DNA of 64,000 bases from Arthrobacter sp. NtRootA1 (GCF_019976975.1 NZ_AP024630.1:806001-870000), one strand, 5' to 3'. Positions 25,571 to 42,008 are shown, counted from the first letter of the stretch. Program-made: numbers and translations. The notes: generated from the sequence alone by a model not told the origin.

Positions 25571-28204
25571 TTACGCGTTCGCGATCAATCCCAGTTCTGC
25601 TTTGGAAGCCAGCGCCGAGTGCTTCGGGAACACGCGGACGGTGTAGCCGAAGGATCCTGAACGGTTGATGACGAGGTCGCCGTGGAAGAGGTGGCGCCCG
25701 CCGCCGAGGTTCTCCAGGGAGTCCAGTTCCGCTACGACGATGTCCTCAAGCTCATCGGATTCCTCGGCACGACCGAACGCGACCTCCACGGAGACGTCGT
25801 CGGGGGTCAGGTTGTGAAGGGCCACGTACGCGTTGACCTGCAGGGTGTCGCCGACCTGGGGTTCTTCGGACACGCCAACCGAGTCGACGTGTTCCACTAC
25901 GACCTCAGGCCAGGCGCTGCGGACCTTGGAGGTCCAGGCCGCGAGTTCCTTGGCTTCCTTGAATGATTCAGCGGTGGCCCGGCGCCCGGCTACTGCTGCG
26001 GGGCAGTACAGGTTGTTGACGTAGTCGTGGAGCATGCGTTCGGCTGAGACTGCCGGGCCCAGGTTTGCCAGGGTGTGCTTGATCATGGACACCCAGTGGG
26101 TGGGCACGGTCTCGCGGCTGGATTCGGAGGGTCCTGCTGCGCCGGCGCCTTGGGCCACGGTGGTCCCGTAGAAGCGCGGTGCCACCTGGGTTTCCAGCAG
26201 CTCGTAGAGTGCGGAAGCTTCAATGTCGTCGCGTTCATCGGCGGATGCGCCGTTGTTGGCTGTGGGGATCGCCCACCCGTTTTCGCCGTCGTACATTTCG
26301 TCCCACCAGCCGTCCAGGACGGAGAGGTTGAGCGAGCCGTTGATGGCTGCCTTCATCCCGGATGTGCCGCAGGCTTCCAGCGGCCGCAGGGGGTTGTTGA
26401 GCCAGACGTCGCAGCCGGGGAAGAGGGTGCGGGCCATGGCGATGTCGTAGTTCGGGAGGAACACGATCCGGTGGCGTACCTCGGGGTCGTCGGTGAACCG
26501 GACCAGGTCCTGGATCATTTTCTTGCCCGCGTCATCTGCCGGGTGCGATTTGCCTGCGATGACCAGCTGGATGGGGTGTTTGGGGTTCAGCAGGAGGGCC
26601 TTCAGACGCGCGGGGTCGCGCAGCATGAGCGTGAGCCGCTTGTACGTGGGCACCCTTCGGGCGAAGCCGATGGTCAGCACGTCCGGATCCAGTACGCTGT
26701 CCGTCCAGCCAAGCTCGGCGTCGGCGGCACCTCGTGTTTTCCAGGAGGCGCGCAAGCGGCGGCGGACGTCGTCCACGAGCTGGGTGCGCAGTTCCCTGCG
26801 GAGCCCCCAGACGTCCTCGTCACTGACGTTGTAGGCGAGGTCCCAACGGCCCAGGGCTTCGGCTTCTGCACCGAACTGCTGCCGTGCCAAGGAGGATATC
26901 TTTGGGTCCACCCAGGTTGGAACGTGCACGCCGTTGGTCACGGACGTGATGGGGATTTCGGAGTGGTCGAATCCTGGCCAGAGACCGGAGAACATTTCCC
27001 GCGAAACCACGCCGTGCAGCTTGGCTACCCCGTTGGCACGCTGCGCGAGGCGCAGGCCCATGACTGCCATGTTGAAGACGGAGGGGTTGCCGCCGTCGTA
27101 GTTTTCCCGGCCGAGTTCCAGGATCCGGTCCACGGGCACCGCGGGGGCGAGCCCGGCTTCGAAGAAGTGCTTGATCTGGAGGGCCTCGAAACGGTCGATG
27201 CCTGCCGGTACGGGGGTGTGCGTGGTGAAGACGGTGGATGCACGTCCCGCTGCGAGGGCTTCGTCCCAGGTGAGGGGATCATTGGGGTCAGACATCGCTT
27301 CCTGGATGCGTTCGATTCCCAGGAATCCTGCATGGCCTTCGTTCGTATGGAAGACCTCCGGCGCGGGCGTGCCCGTCAGTTCCTGGTAGACGCGCAGGGC
27401 TTTGACGCCGCCCATGCCCAGCAGCAGTTCCTGCTGGAGTCGGTGATCGCCGCCACCGCCGTACAGGCGGTCGGTGATGCCGCGCGCGGCTTCGTCGTTG
27501 GAGGGGACGTTGGAGTCCAGCAGCAGCAGCGGAACGCGTCCGACGTCGGCACGCCACACATGCGCGTGAAGCTCGCGGCCGTTGGGAAGCGGAAGCGAAA
27601 TGTGCACCGGTTTGCCGGGAACGCCGTCCTTGGAGGGCTGGCGCAGAAGCGTCAACGGCAGCCCGTCCGGGTCCAGCACCGGATACGTTTCCTGCTGCCA
27701 GGCGTCACGGGACAGGGACTGCTTGAAGTAGCCGGCCTGGTAAAGGAGCCCGACGCCGATCAACGGGACACCGAGGTCCGATGCGGCTTTGAGGTGGTCA
27801 CCGGCAAGGATGCCCAGGCCACCGGAGTACTGGGGAAGAACCTCGGTAATGCCGAATTCCGGCGAGAAGTAGGCGATGCAAGCCGGGGCTTCTTCACCCA
27901 GGCCCTGGTACCAGCGCGGCTCACTGAGGTAGCGGTCCAGATCGGCTGCTGCTTCCTGTACCCGGTTAACGACTTCGCCGTTGTTGGCCAGGTCCTGCAG
28001 TTGCTCCCTGCTGATGGACCCCAGGAGGGCGATGGGGTCATGCTGCGCGGCCTCCCAAAGAGCCGGGTTAAGGCTCGCAAAAAGTTCCCTGGTGGGCCGG
28101 TGCCAGGACCAGCGCAAGTTGGTCGCCAAACGGGCCAACGGCCGGATGGGCTCAGGGAGGACGGTACGGACTGTAAATCTTCGAATTGCCTTCACGAGCG
28201 CCAC
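25571..28204 (-). CDS. glgP: Alpha-glucan phosphorylase
   Basis: An 877-residue glycogen/maltodextrin phosphorylase of the short actinobacterial/archaeal type (TIGR02094-like), releasing glucose-1-phosphate. The PLP lysine motif is in ACGTSGMKAAINGSLNLS, with the phosphate-site region IVFLPNYDIAMARTLFPG before it. The N-terminal TNLRWSWHRPTRELF is typical of this subgroup. GTG 28204 or GTG 28195 may be the start. It is divergent from glgE, with 116 bp between. Confidence 0.92.
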   Translation of the reverse strand: MALVKAIRRFTVRTVLPEPIRPLARLATNLRWSWHRPTRELFASLNPALWEAAQHDPIALLGSISREQLQDLANNGEVVNRVQEAAADLDRYLSEPRWYQGLGEEAPACIAYFSPEFGITEVLPQYSGGLGILAGDHLKAASDLGVPLIGVGLLYQAGYFKQSLSRDAWQQETYPVLDPDGLPLTLLRQPSKDGVPGKPVHISLPLPNGRELHAHVWRADVGRVPLLLLDSNVPSNDEAARGITDRLYGGGGDHRLQQELLLGMGGVKALRVYQELTGTPAPEVFHTNEGHAGFLGIERIQEAMSDPNDPLTWDEALAAGRASTVFTTHTPVPAGIDRFEALQIKHFFEAGLAPAVPVDRILELGRENYDGGNPSVFNMAVMGLRLAQRANGVAKLHGVVSREMFSGLWPGFDHSEIPITSVTNGVHVPTWVDPKISSLARQQFGAEAEALGRWDLAYNVSDEDVWGLRRELRTQLVDDVRRRLRASWKTRGAADAELGWTDSVLDPDVLTIGFARRVPTYKRLTLMLRDPARLKALLLNPKHPIQLVIAGKSHPADDAGKKMIQDLVRFTDDPEVRHRIVFLPNYDIAMARTLFPGCDVWLNNPLRPLEACGTSGMKAAINGSLNLSVLDGWWDEMYDGENGWAIPTANNGASADERDDIEASALYELLETQVAPRFYGTTVAQGAGAAGPSESSRETVPTHWVSMIKHTLANLGPAVSAERMLHDYVNNLYCPAAVAGRRATAESFKEAKELAAWTSKVRSAWPEVVVEHVDSVGVSEEPQVGDTLQVNAYVALHNLTPDDVSVEVAFGRAEESDELEDIVVAELDSLENLGGGRHLFHGDLVINRSGSFGYTVRVFPKHSALASKAELGLIANA

Positions 28205-28320
28205 ACTAACGGACTCACATGGCAGTCGGAACTGGTTTGGGTTTCTTTTAGGTAAAAGTCATCTTGAGTCGCGAAGATGGCTCGTGTGCTTAGCATTCTT
28301 GGATTTTTGTCGCTAACGTC

Positions 28321-30408
28321 GTGGTTGTGACGAATACCTCGCGAACCATGACCGCTTTGAAATCCAAGACGAAAACGGACATCACCGCCGGACTGCGCTT
28401 CGGCCGGTTCCCCATCACGGCTGTCCAGCCGGTGGTTGAGGGTGGCCGGTTCCCCGCGAAGGCCCTTCCGGGTGAGGATCTCGCCATCGGCGCGACCGTC
28501 TTTCGTGAAGGACATGATCAGCTCGGCGTCTCTGCCGTCCTGCTCGATCCCAAGGGCAAGGAGCGCCAGCGGGTCCGCATGGCACCGGCCAAGGATGAGC
28601 GCTGGAAAGGCTTGGACCGCTGGGAGGGTTTGCTGTCTCCCTCCGGCACAGGCGCGTGGTCGTTCGTCATTGAGGCTTGGCATGACCGCTACGGAACATG
28701 GCACCACAACGCTGAAGTGAAAGTGGGCGCCGGCATTGACGTCGAGTTGATGCTCGCCGAGGGCGCCGCCCTGCTTTCTGAGGCAGCCGAGGACGACGCC
28801 GGTCGCACCGCTGCGGAGAAGCGCACCTTGCGTGCTGCGTCTGTCGTCCTTGCCGACACCACCAAATCTGCCGAGGAGCGCCTTGGTGCCGGTTTCAGCC
28901 CGGAGGTGCTGGCCGCCGTCGGACGCGTTCCGATACGTGAGTTGGTGACCGTTTCCGAGCCGTTCCCGCTCCAGGTGGAACGGGACCTCGCCGGCCGCGG
29001 TTCCTGGTACGAGTTTTTCCCCCGCTCCGAGGGCGCGGTGTTGGATCACGCCACGGGTATCTGGACTTCGGGCAACTTCCGCACCGCAGCCAAGCGCCTG
29101 GAGGCGGTTGCGGAGATGGGCTTCGATGTCATCTACCTGCCGCCGATCCACCCGATCGGTTTCCAGCACCGCAAAGGCCGCAACAACACGCTGACACCAG
29201 GCCCGCAGGATCCGGGCTCGCCGTGGGCTATTGGTTCCAAGGACGGTGGCCACGATGCCATCCACCCGGATTTGGGCACTTTTGAAGATTTTGACGCTTT
29301 TGTTGCCCACGCCCGGGAGTTGGGGCTCGAAGTTGCACTGGACCTGGCGTTGCAGGCAGCCCCTGACCACCCGTGGGTAACGTCCAACCCGGAATGGTTC
29401 ACCACCCGTGTGGACGGGTCCATCGCCTATGCCGAAAATCCGCCAAAGAAATACCAGGATATATATCCCCTGAACTTCGATAACGATCCTGCGGGCCTTT
29501 CCAAGGAAATCCTCAGGGTGGTGCAGTTGTGGATCAGCCATGGCGTGAAGATATTCCGCGTGGACAATCCGCATACAAAGCCCGTGTGGTTCTGGGAATG
29601 GTTGATTGGAAAGATCAACAAAAAGAATCCCGAGGTAGTTTTCCTGGCGGAGGCTTTCACTCGTCCACCCATGATGCATGCATTGGGCAGGGCAGGGTTC
29701 CAGCAGTCGTACACGTACTTCACGTGGCGGAACACCAAGACCGAACTGGAGCAGTATTTCCATGAGGTCAGCCACGAGAGCGCGGCTTTCTTCCGGCCCA
29801 ACTTCTTTGTGAATACCCCTGACATCCTCACGGAGTACCTCCAGTACGGCGGTCCCGCGGCCTTCCGCATCCGGGCTGTCCTTGCCGCTACGGCAAGCCC
29901 GGTCTGGGGCATGTACGCCGGTTACGAGCTGTACGAACACGTGGCACGGCCGGGGGCAGAAGAGTACATCGACAACGAAAAGTACGAGTACAAGGCCAGG
30001 GACTGGGAAGGCGCTGCCGCGTCCGGCCGTACGTTGGCTCCGTACATCACTCGGTTGAACACCATCCGCAAGGACCACCTTGCCCTGGGCGACCTGCAGA
30101 ACCTTACGCTGCACAGCAGCACCGATGACGCAACGATCGTCTACTCCAAGCACAAGACGTTGCCGGACGGCACCAAGGACACGTTGATCATCGTTGTTAA
30201 CGTGGATCCGCACAGCGCCCGCGAAAGCACGGTTTCCCTGGACCTGGCGGCACTGCAGCTGGACCCTGCGGACTTCAACGAGGACGGCCGGTTCCTGGTG
30301 GATGACCTGATCAGCGGGCAAAGCTGGTGGTGGGGTGAACACAACTACGTCAGGCTCGACGCACACGTGGAGCCAGCACACATCCTGAGCATCCGGAGGC
30401 AGCCTTAG
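28321..30408 (+). CDS. glgE: Alpha-1,4-glucan:maltose-1-phosphate maltosyltransferase
   Basis: A 695-residue GH13_3 enzyme that transfers maltose from maltose-1-phosphate onto glucan. YDVIYLPPIHPIG-type sequence (FDVIYLPPIHPIGF), the nucleophile Asp in FRVDNPHTKPVWFWEW (about 415) and the acid Glu in FLAEAFTRP (about 443) are characteristic of GlgE. The start may be GTG 28321, GTG 28327 or ATG 28348. The stop and the treS start overlap (TAGTG), so translation is coupled. Confidence 0.94.
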   Translation: MVVTNTSRTMTALKSKTKTDITAGLRFGRFPITAVQPVVEGGRFPAKALPGEDLAIGATVFREGHDQLGVSAVLLDPKGKERQRVRMAPAKDERWKGLDRWEGLLSPSGTGAWSFVIEAWHDRYGTWHHNAEVKVGAGIDVELMLAEGAALLSEAAEDDAGRTAAEKRTLRAASVVLADTTKSAEERLGAGFSPEVLAAVGRVPIRELVTVSEPFPLQVERDLAGRGSWYEFFPRSEGAVLDHATGIWTSGNFRTAAKRLEAVAEMGFDVIYLPPIHPIGFQHRKGRNNTLTPGPQDPGSPWAIGSKDGGHDAIHPDLGTFEDFDAFVAHARELGLEVALDLALQAAPDHPWVTSNPEWFTTRVDGSIAYAENPPKKYQDIYPLNFDNDPAGLSKEILRVVQLWISHGVKIFRVDNPHTKPVWFWEWLIGKINKKNPEVVFLAEAFTRPPMMHALGRAGFQQSYTYFTWRNTKTELEQYFHEVSHESAAFFRPNFFVNTPDILTEYLQYGGPAAFRIRAVLAATASPVWGMYAGYELYEHVARPGAEEYIDNEKYEYKARDWEGAAASGRTLAPYITRLNTIRKDHLALGDLQNLTLHSSTDDATIVYSKHKTLPDGTKDTLIIVVNVDPHSARESTVSLDLAALQLDPADFNEDGRFLVDDLISGQSWWWGEHNYVRLDAHVEPAHILSIRRQP

Positions 30409-32204
30409 TGAGTTTTTCTCCGCAAAACCCGAGCCAGTACTTCACTCCGAAGAACACCTTCGAGCTGAATGCCCCCGGTCTCCAGCATGATCCGCACTGG
30501 TACCGCAAGGCAGTCTTCTACGAAGTACTGGTGCGGGCCTTTGCGGATGCCAACGGGGATGGCTCCGGTGACTTCCACGGCTTGATCGAGAAACTGGACT
30601 ACCTTCAATGGCTGGGCGTTGACTGCCTCTGGTTGCCGCCGTTCTTCCATTCCCCGTTGCGTGATGGCGGCTATGACATCGCCGACTACACCTCGGTGCT
30701 GGACGAGTTTGGCACCATCAGCGACTTCAAGCGCCTCGTGGCGGAGGCGCACGCCCGCGGCGTCCGGGTGATCATCGACCTCCCGCTAAACCACACCTCG
30801 GACCAGCACCCATGGTTCCAGGAATCACGGAAGGACCCCACGGGCCCCTACGGCGATTTTTATGTCTGGAGCGATACGGACGAGAAATACCAGGATGCGC
30901 GCATCATCTTTGTGGACACGGAGGAATCCAACTGGACCTTCGATCCCATCCGGCGCCAATTCTTCTGGCATCGCTTCTTCAGCCACCAACCGGACCTGAA
31001 CTTCGAGAATCCCAAAGTCATTGAGGCACTCTATGACGTCATCCGGTTCTGGCTCGACCAGGGAATCGATGGCTTCCGCGCCGACGCCGTTCCGTACCTC
31101 TTCGAGGAGGAAGGCACCAACTGCGAGAACCTGCCCGCGACCCACGCCTTCCTGCAAGACCTGCGCCGGATGGTGGATGCCAACTACCCCGGACGCGTGA
31201 TCATCGCCGAGGCGAACCAGCCACCTCATGAGGTGGTGGAGTACTTCGGCACCGAGGAAGCCCCGGAATGCCACATGGCCTTCCACTTCCCGATCATGCC
31301 CCGGCTCTACTATGCCCTGCGGGACCAGAAGGCAGCTCCGATCATCCAGACCCTGCGGGAGACTCCGGAGATTCCCAAGGGTGCCCAGTGGGGGACCTTC
31401 CTGAGGAATCACGACGAACTCACGCTGGAGATGGTCAGCGCGGACGACCGCGCCGCCATGCTTGGCTGGTACGCACCGGACCCCAGGATGCGCGCCAACA
31501 TTGGTATCCGGCGGAGGCTGGCTCCGCTGCTGGACAATTCCCGCGCCGAGATTGAGCTCATTAATGCGCTGTTGCTCTCCCTGCCAGGTAGCCCTTTCCT
31601 CTATTACGGGGACGAAATCGGCATGGGGGACAACATTTGGCTTGATGACCGCGATGCCGTCCGCACCCCCATGCAATGGAACCCGGACAGGAACGCGGGT
31701 TTCTCAGGCGCGGACCCCGGCAAGCTGTACCTGCCGGTGATCCAGTCCCTGGTCTACAACTACAGCATGGCCAACGTTGAAGCAGAGGCCGCGCACTCAG
31801 GCTCCCTGCTGCGATGGACCCGGCAGATCCTCAGCGTGCGCAAGAACCACCCCGTGTTCGGCCTGGGAAGTTTCCGCCACATCGAAGCGGACAACGAGGT
31901 AGTTCTGGCCTATGTCCGGGAACTGCCGGCGGGCAACCCTGAAGGCGAGGACGCGGAAACCATACTGTGCGTCTTCAACCTTTCGCAGCACCCGGTGGCC
32001 GCGATCCTGGATCTGCCGGAATATGCCGGCAGGGGCTTCCGGGATATTTTCGGTGGCCAAACATTTCCGGCCGTTGGGGACAACGGCCAACTGACAGTCA
32101 TGCTGGGTAGCCACAACTTCTACTGGCTGCGGCTGCGCTCGGCGTTTTCCAACCCCTCATCGCCATTTACCCAGGCGATTCCCGTGGTGTCGACCAAAGG
32201 ATGA
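30408..32204 (+). CDS. treS: Trehalose synthase (maltose-trehalose isomerase)
   Basis: A 598-residue GH13 enzyme interconverting trehalose and maltose. [17 protein letters not shown] at the N-terminus is diagnostic. [27 protein letters not shown] (nucleophile Asp), IAEANQPP (acid Glu) and [10 protein letters not shown] complete the active site. The C-terminal beta domain follows. It supplies maltose to the maltokinase domain encoded one base downstream. Confidence 0.94.
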   Translation: MSFSPQNPSQYFTPKNTFELNAPGLQHDPHWYRKAVFYEVLVRAFADANGDGSGDFHGLIEKLDYLQWLGVDCLWLPPFFHSPLRDGGYDIADYTSVLDEFGTISDFKRLVAEAHARGVRVIIDLPLNHTSDQHPWFQESRKDPTGPYGDFYVWSDTDEKYQDARIIFVDTEESNWTFDPIRRQFFWHRFFSHQPDLNFENPKVIEALYDVIRFWLDQGIDGFRADAVPYLFEEEGTNCENLPATHAFLQDLRRMVDANYPGRVIIAEANQPPHEVVEYFGTEEAPECHMAFHFPIMPRLYYALRDQKAAPIIQTLRETPEIPKGAQWGTFLRNHDELTLEMVSADDRAAMLGWYAPDPRMRANIGIRRRLAPLLDNSRAEIELINALLLSLPGSPFLYYGDEIGMGDNIWLDDRDAVRTPMQWNPDRNAGFSGADPGKLYLPVIQSLVYNYSMANVEAEAAHSGSLLRWTRQILSVRKNHPVFGLGSFRHIEADNEVVLAYVRELPAGNPEGEDAETILCVFNLSQHPVAAILDLPEYAGRGFRDIFGGQTFPAVGDNGQLTVMLGSHNFYWLRLRSAFSNPSSPFTQAIPVVSTKG

Positions 32205-32205
32205 G

Positions 32206-35200
32206 ATGAAAAAGGGAACACTTAACCCCTCGATCGAAAGTCTTCTCCGGAGCTGGCTTCCCACCAAACGCTGGTTCCCGGTGAAGAGCCCCGACTTTAC
32301 GCTGGAGCGTGTCGGCGGTTTTAAACTCCCATACCCGGAAGGTATCGCCGGATTGCAGGTTGAACTGCTCGCCGTGACGTACCGGACGGCCGACGGCGGT
32401 CCCCGGACCGACGTCGTCCAGGTGCCGTTGAGCTTCAGAAGCCAGCCGTTGCCGGACGCTCCCGCAGCCTTGCTCGGGGAGATCACGGATCCGGAACTGG
32501 GACTGCGACTGGTTTACGACGCCGTGTACGACACCGAGTTCATCACGGCGTGGCTGGATCTCATGCGCCGGGAGGACACCGTGGATGACGGCCTCGCCGC
32601 GGGACACCTCACCAGGGGCCGTGTGGCCCTTCCGGAAGGACCCACCTCAGTCCGCGTGCTGTCCGGCGAGCAGTCCAACACGTCCGTCATCATTGACGAC
32701 GGCGGTTCAACGGCAATCGTGAAGATCTTCCGTGTGTTGGCAGCCGGCAGGAACCCCGAGGTGGAGTTGGGCTCTGCGCTGACGGCAGCAGGGACAACCG
32801 AGGTTCCCGCAACGTTGGGTTGGATCACCGGTTCCTGGGATGGTCAGGGCCCAAGTGGCTCGGCCACGGGCGAGCTCACGGTGGCCCATGAATTCCTGCT
32901 GGGGGGATTGGATGCATGGAGGTTGGCTGTCGAGGCCGCTGCAGCCGGTGCCGATTTCACCCAAGAGGCCCACGAACTCGGTGCTGCAACCGCGACGGTC
33001 CACGCCAGGCTCGCGGAAACTTTCGGCACGCTGGATGGCCAGACGCAGGGCGCCGACATCATTGGGACCCTGGCCCGGCGTGTCCGCCAGTCATGGGCAG
33101 AAGCGGCTTCCGCCGTCGGGCCCTATGAGGGCAACCTCGAAGAACTGCTAGCCACGCTGCATCCCCGCGATGTGGGCCAGCTGCAGCGCGTCCACGGCGA
33201 CCTCCATCTTGGCCAGATCCTCAAGGTTCCCGGAAAGAATGAGGCGCCGGGCCGGTGGGCCATCCTGGACTTCGAAGGCGAGCCCCTCCGGACCATTAGT
33301 GAGCGCAACACTCCCGATCTCCCCTTGCGGGACGTTGTGGGAATGCTCCGCTCCTTCGATTACGCGGCAGGAGCCGCAGTCCGTGAGAACGCGGAAGCCA
33401 AGGTCCCCGCGACATGGGCGGATGACTGCTCCACCGCGTTCCTGGCGGGGTACAGCGAAGTCATGCCGGGAACCATTGACCGCCGCTCGCCGCTGTTTGT
33501 GGCATTGTGGCTGGACAAGGCCTTATATGAGGTGGTCTATGAGTTGCGGAACCGGCCGGACTGGCTGTCCATTCCGGTCAACGCATCACGGCAAATCCTC
33601 GACAACACGAGCCGCGGCAAGCACGCCGCAGCTACAGCGGAAGGTAATGAAATGACAGGCTCTGCACGCACCGAACGGCCCCGAGTTCCCCTGCATGTGG
33701 ACTCCGAGACCTTGGCCCGCGTGGCAGCTGGAGCCCACCACGCACCACACTCCGTGCTCGGCGCCCACCTGGACGATCACGGCCACGTCACTATCCGGAC
33801 CGTGAAGCACCTCGCCAAATCGGTAACGGTGGTGACGGAGGCCGGACGCACTGCCATGGAGCACGAGGCCAACGGCATTTGGGCCGCTGTCCTGGATCCG
33901 CTGCAACACGGCCACGTGCCGGACTACCGTTTGGAAGTGGTGTACGACGCCGAACCCGTCACCATTGATGACCCCTACCACTACCTGCCTACCGTGGGTG
34001 AGGTGGATCTGCACCTGATCGGCGAAGGCCGGCACGAGCGTCTCTGGGACGTCCTTGGCGCCCACGTCCAGCATTACCGCTCTTCGCTGAGTGACGTGGA
34101 CGGTGTTTCCTTTGCTGTCTGGGCCCCGAATGCCCAAGCGGTGCGGGTCAAGGGGGATTTCAACGGCTGGGACGGCCGTAGCCACGCGATGCGTTCCCTC
34201 GGCTCGTCCGGTGTCTGGGAAGTCTTCATTCCTGGGGTTGTAGCAGGGGCGTGCTACAAATTTGAGATCCTCACCCGCGGCGGCCACTGGGTTGAGAAGG
34301 CGGACCCGTTGGCCTTTGGTACGGAAGTTCCGCCGCTCACGGCCTCGCGTGTGGTCGACTCCAGCTACCGGTTCAAGGATGCCGACTGGATGGCCGCGCG
34401 TGCCCAGAAGGACCCGCACAACTCGCCCATGAGCGTCTATGAAGTCCACCTTGGGTCCTGGCGCCTTGGCCTGGGATATAAGGAACTGGCCAAGGAACTT
34501 GTTGACTACGTCAAATGGCTTGGTTTCACCCACGTGGAATTCATGCCCGTGGCAGAACACCCCTTCGGTGGTTCCTGGGGCTACCAGGTCACGTCCTACT
34601 TTGCGCCGACGTCCAGGTTCGGGCACCCGGACGAGTTCCGTTTCCTCGTGGACTCCCTGCACCAGGCAGGCATCGGTGTCCTGCTGGACTGGGTCCCGGC
34701 GCACTTCCCCAAAGACTCCTGGGCACTGGCCCGTTTTGACGGCGAAGCCCTGTACGAGCACTCAGATCCCAACCTGGGCGAGCACCCGGACTGGGGCACC
34801 CTGATCTTCGACTTCGGACGTACCGAGGTGCGGAACTTCCTGGTGGCCAACGCACTGTATTGGCTCGAAGAATTCCACATTGACGGACTCCGCGTAGACG
34901 CCGTGGCCTCCATGATCTACCTGGACTACTCGCGCGAGGAAGGACAGTGGCAACCCAATAAGTTCGGCGGCCGCGAGAACCTCGAAGCAATTTCCTTCAT
35001 GCAGGAGGTCAACGCGACCGTCTACAAGACGCACCCCGGGGCCGTCACCATCGCTGAGGAATCCACCGCGTTCCCAGGTGTCACGGCACCCACCAATCAT
35101 GGCGGGCTCGGCTTTGGCCTCAAATGGAACATGGGGTGGATGCACGACTCCCTGAAATACATCTCCGAAGACCCCATCAACCGCCGCTGGCATCATGGCA

Positions 35201-35862
35201 CCATCACGTTCTCCATGGTCTACGCCTTCTCGGAGAACTTCCTCCTGCCCATCAGCCATGACGAAGTAGTGCACGGCAAGGGATCAATGCTTCGCAAGAT
35301 GCCCGGTGACCGTTGGCAGCAACTGGCCAACCTCCGCGCCTTCTTCGCCTACCAGTGGGCACACCCCGGTAAGCAGCTCATATTCATGGGTACCGAATTC
35401 GGCCAGGAAGCCGAATGGTCGGAGCAGTACGGACTCGACTGGTTCCTGGCGGACATCCCGGCCCACCGTGGACTCCAGCTCCTGGTCCGGGACCTTAACG
35501 GCCTCTACACGTCAACGCCTGCACTGCATGTACGCGACAACGAACCCGGCGGCTTCCAGTGGATCAACGGTGGAGACGCCGACCACAACGTGCTGACTTT
35601 CATTCGCTGGGACAACGATGGCAAGCCGTTGGTGTGCGCAGTCAACTTCTCCGGTGGCCCGCACAACGATTACATTCTGGGCGTACCGGAAGCAGGGGAG
35701 TGGGTTGAGGTCCTCAACACCGATGCCGAGACCTACGGTGGCTCAGGCGTCATCAACGCTGGAACACTGAAGGCTGCCTCACCGGGGACTGATGGCCAGC
35801 CGGCGGCATTGACGGTGACACTGCCGCCGCTTGGCGCGTCCTGGTTCACGTTGGCCGAGTAG
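32206..35862 (+). CDS. Fused maltokinase - 1,4-alpha-glucan branching enzyme
   Basis: One uninterrupted 1218-codon frame. Residues 1 to about 455 are maltokinase (Mak/Pep2): [10 protein letters not shown] start, catalytic [10 protein letters not shown] near 331 and [10 protein letters not shown] near 353. After a linker, residues about 490-1218 are GlgB: CBM48 domain, [33 protein letters not shown] with the nucleophile Asp, [10 protein letters not shown] with the Glu, and [11 protein letters not shown]. An internal ATG at 33652 (codon 483) has GGAAGG eight bases upstream and would give a 736-residue stand-alone GlgB of normal length. The fusion couples maltose-1-phosphate supply to branching. 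The 5' start follows treS by one base. Confidence 0.92.
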   Translation: MKKGTLNPSIESLLRSWLPTKRWFPVKSPDFTLERVGGFKLPYPEGIAGLQVELLAVTYRTADGGPRTDVVQVPLSFRSQPLPDAPAALLGEITDPELGLRLVYDAVYDTEFITAWLDLMRREDTVDDGLAAGHLTRGRVALPEGPTSVRVLSGEQSNTSVIIDDGGSTAIVKIFRVLAAGRNPEVELGSALTAAGTTEVPATLGWITGSWDGQGPSGSATGELTVAHEFLLGGLDAWRLAVEAAAAGADFTQEAHELGAATATVHARLAETFGTLDGQTQGADIIGTLARRVRQSWAEAASAVGPYEGNLEELLATLHPRDVGQLQRVHGDLHLGQILKVPGKNEAPGRWAILDFEGEPLRTISERNTPDLPLRDVVGMLRSFDYAAGAAVRENAEAKVPATWADDCSTAFLAGYSEVMPGTIDRRSPLFVALWLDKALYEVVYELRNRPDWLSIPVNASRQILDNTSRGKHAAATAEGNEMTGSARTERPRVPLHVDSETLARVAAGAHHAPHSVLGAHLDDHGHVTIRTVKHLAKSVTVVTEAGRTAMEHEANGIWAAVLDPLQHGHVPDYRLEVVYDAEPVTIDDPYHYLPTVGEVDLHLIGEGRHERLWDVLGAHVQHYRSSLSDVDGVSFAVWAPNAQAVRVKGDFNGWDGRSHAMRSLGSSGVWEVFIPGVVAGACYKFEILTRGGHWVEKADPLAFGTEVPPLTASRVVDSSYRFKDADWMAARAQKDPHNSPMSVYEVHLGSWRLGLGYKELAKELVDYVKWLGFTHVEFMPVAEHPFGGSWGYQVTSYFAPTSRFGHPDEFRFLVDSLHQAGIGVLLDWVPAHFPKDSWALARFDGEALYEHSDPNLGEHPDWGTLIFDFGRTEVRNFLVANALYWLEEFHIDGLRVDAVASMIYLDYSREEGQWQPNKFGGRENLEAISFMQEVNATVYKTHPGAVTIAEESTAFPGVTAPTNHGGLGFGLKWNMGWMHDSLKYISEDPINRRWHHGTITFSMVYAFSENFLLPISHDEVVHGKGSMLRKMPGDRWQQLANLRAFFAYQWAHPGKQLIFMGTEFGQEAEWSEQYGLDWFLADIPAHRGLQLLVRDLNGLYTSTPALHVRDNEPGGFQWINGGDADHNVLTFIRWDNDGKPLVCAVNFSGGPHNDYILGVPEAGEWVEVLNTDAETYGGSGVINAGTLKAASPGTDGQPAALTVTLPPLGASWFTLAE

Positions 35863-36002
35863 TTCTTCAACGAGCCGGGTTGTGATTGAAGACCCGAGTA
35901 CTTCTTCAAGAGCAGGGAGGGTCCGGAGCGGAGTGCTTCGGGCCCTCCCTGACTCCGTCTGGGTGTGTCGTTGAGATACCAACGGAGCCCTCTCTGAGTG
36001 GC
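35863..36002. other. Region between mak-glgB and the rrn promoter
   Basis: Non-coding. It holds a short imperfect direct repeat (GAGTAGTTCTTCAACGAG from 35857 and GAGTACTTCTTCAAGAG from 35896) and a hairpin described separately. No gene is seen. Confidence 0.5.
35913..35951 (+). terminator. Probable terminator after mak-glgB
   Basis: CAGGGAGGG (35913-35921) pairs with CCCTCCCTG (35943-35951). The loop is about 21 bases and partly self-pairing. There is no T run, so assignment rests on position after the operon end. Confidence 0.5.
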
Positions 36003-36032
36003 TTTGCCATCTCGGCGGAGTAGGGGTATAGT
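36003..36032 (+). promoter_or_regulatory. rrn operon promoter
   Basis: TTTGCC (36003-36008) and TATAGT (36027-36032) are separated by 18 bases, a good match to a sigma-70-type actinobacterial promoter. Transcription would start near 36040, leaving a leader of about 360 bases before 16S. CarD, encoded in this window, is known to act at such promoters. Confidence 0.6.
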
Positions 36033-36211
36033 TAGTACCCGCGCTGGTCCCCGAGTGGAGATCGCCAAGCTGACAAGAAACCGCAAGGAAAAATCAAGTC
36101 AAGCTTGCCGATTTGACTCCGAGAGATCCAGCCGGTAAGTTTGAAAAGTTGCTCCGGAGCGATTCTGAGGCCTTTTGGGTTTTGGTTGGTACTGCTCTGG
36201 AATAGTGACCT

Positions 36212-36249
36212 GTTGTTTGAGAACTCAATAGTGTGCCAAGTTTGTTGAT
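36212..36249 (+). promoter_or_regulatory. rrn leader: conserved box and 16S processing arm
   Basis: GTTGTTTGAGAACTCAATAG recurs in near-identical form before 23S (38321). It resembles the actinobacterial leader box associated with antitermination and RNA processing. The following TGCCAA (36234-36239) and TTTGTTGAT (36241-36249) are complementary to TTGGCA (38053-38058) and ATCAACAAA (38033-38041) after 16S, so they probably form the RNase III stem around 16S. Confidence 0.5.
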
Positions 36250-36401
36250 GCCGATTGTTTTTTGATTGGTTGAAATTATGGCCGGGCCGTTGCGCACCCC
36301 CGTGTGTGGTGGTCTGGTTTTCAGCTGGTTTCGAATTTTGTGCAGCCGCGTTCTTGCCGTTATTTCCGGTGGGTGTGGTTGTGTCTGTTTGATTTTTTGT
36401 T

Positions 36402-41618
<5,217 letters not shown>

Positions 41619-41635
41619 CACACACAACACTGCAC

Positions 41636-41662
41636 GCGTCCACTATGTGGTTCCCGAACAAC
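41636..41662 (+). other. 3' arm of the 23S processing stem
   Basis: These 27 bases are complementary to 38321-38347 with one A-C mismatch and two G-U pairs. The stem encloses the 23S gene and is a probable RNase III target. Confidence 0.65.
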
Positions 41663-41760
41663 AACCGTTCCAGGAACCAACACAACTGAATAACAACACC
41701 ACAAAGTTGTAACCACACAAGACTTCCCACCCCGGACAAAACCGGGGGACGGGTAACAAG

Positions 41761-41879
41761 GTTACGGCGGTCATAGCGTGGGGGAAACGCCCGGTCCCAT
41801 TCCGAACCCGGAAGCTAAGACCCACAGCGCCGATGGTACTGCACCCGGGAGGGTGTGGGAGAGTAGGACACCGCCGGAC
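41761..41879 (+). rRNA. rrf: 5S ribosomal RNA
   Basis: A 119-base gene from GTTACGGCGGTCATAGCG to GGACACCGCCGGAC, including the conserved CCCATTCCGAACCCGG loop. Terminal sequences pair as expected for 5S. It closes the 16S-23S-5S operon. Confidence 0.95.
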
Positions 41880-41891
41880 ACACATTAGGTC

Positions 41892-41926
41892 GAGACCCCC
41901 CAACCCACACCGGGTCGGGGGGTCTC
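41892..41926 (+). terminator. rrn operon terminator 1
   Basis: GAGACCCCCC (41892-41901) pairs with GGGGGGTCTC (41917-41926), extended by CCC/GGG near the loop. It is followed by CCCACATTT. It begins 13 bases after 5S. Confidence 0.85.
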
Positions 41927-41961
41927 CCACATTTAAACGACACGAATCTAACCAACACAAA

Positions 41962-41992
41962 GCGAGCCCCGACCACCACAGCCGGGGCTCGC
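41962..41992. terminator. Second hairpin between rrn and the patatin gene
   Basis: GCGAGCCCCG (41962-41971) pairs with CGGGGCTCGC (41983-41992), followed by CCCATTTA. It lies between the convergent rrn operon and the reverse patatin gene (stop at 42009), so it is likely used by both. Confidence 0.8.
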
Positions 41993-42008
41993 CCCATTTA
42001 ACGCGCAT

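Noticed and set aside
26075..28255. Long forward frame (over 700 codons) opposite glgP
   Set aside because: It is the antisense shadow of a well-supported phosphorylase gene; high GC codon bias keeps the opposite frame open.
28258..28280. CATCTT/AAGATG hairpin between glgP and glgE
   Set aside because: Only six base pairs with no conserved partner; too weak to call a regulatory element.
28192..30381. Long reverse frame opposite glgE
   Set aside because: Antisense to glgE with no recognisable domain; an artefact of GC-rich codon use.
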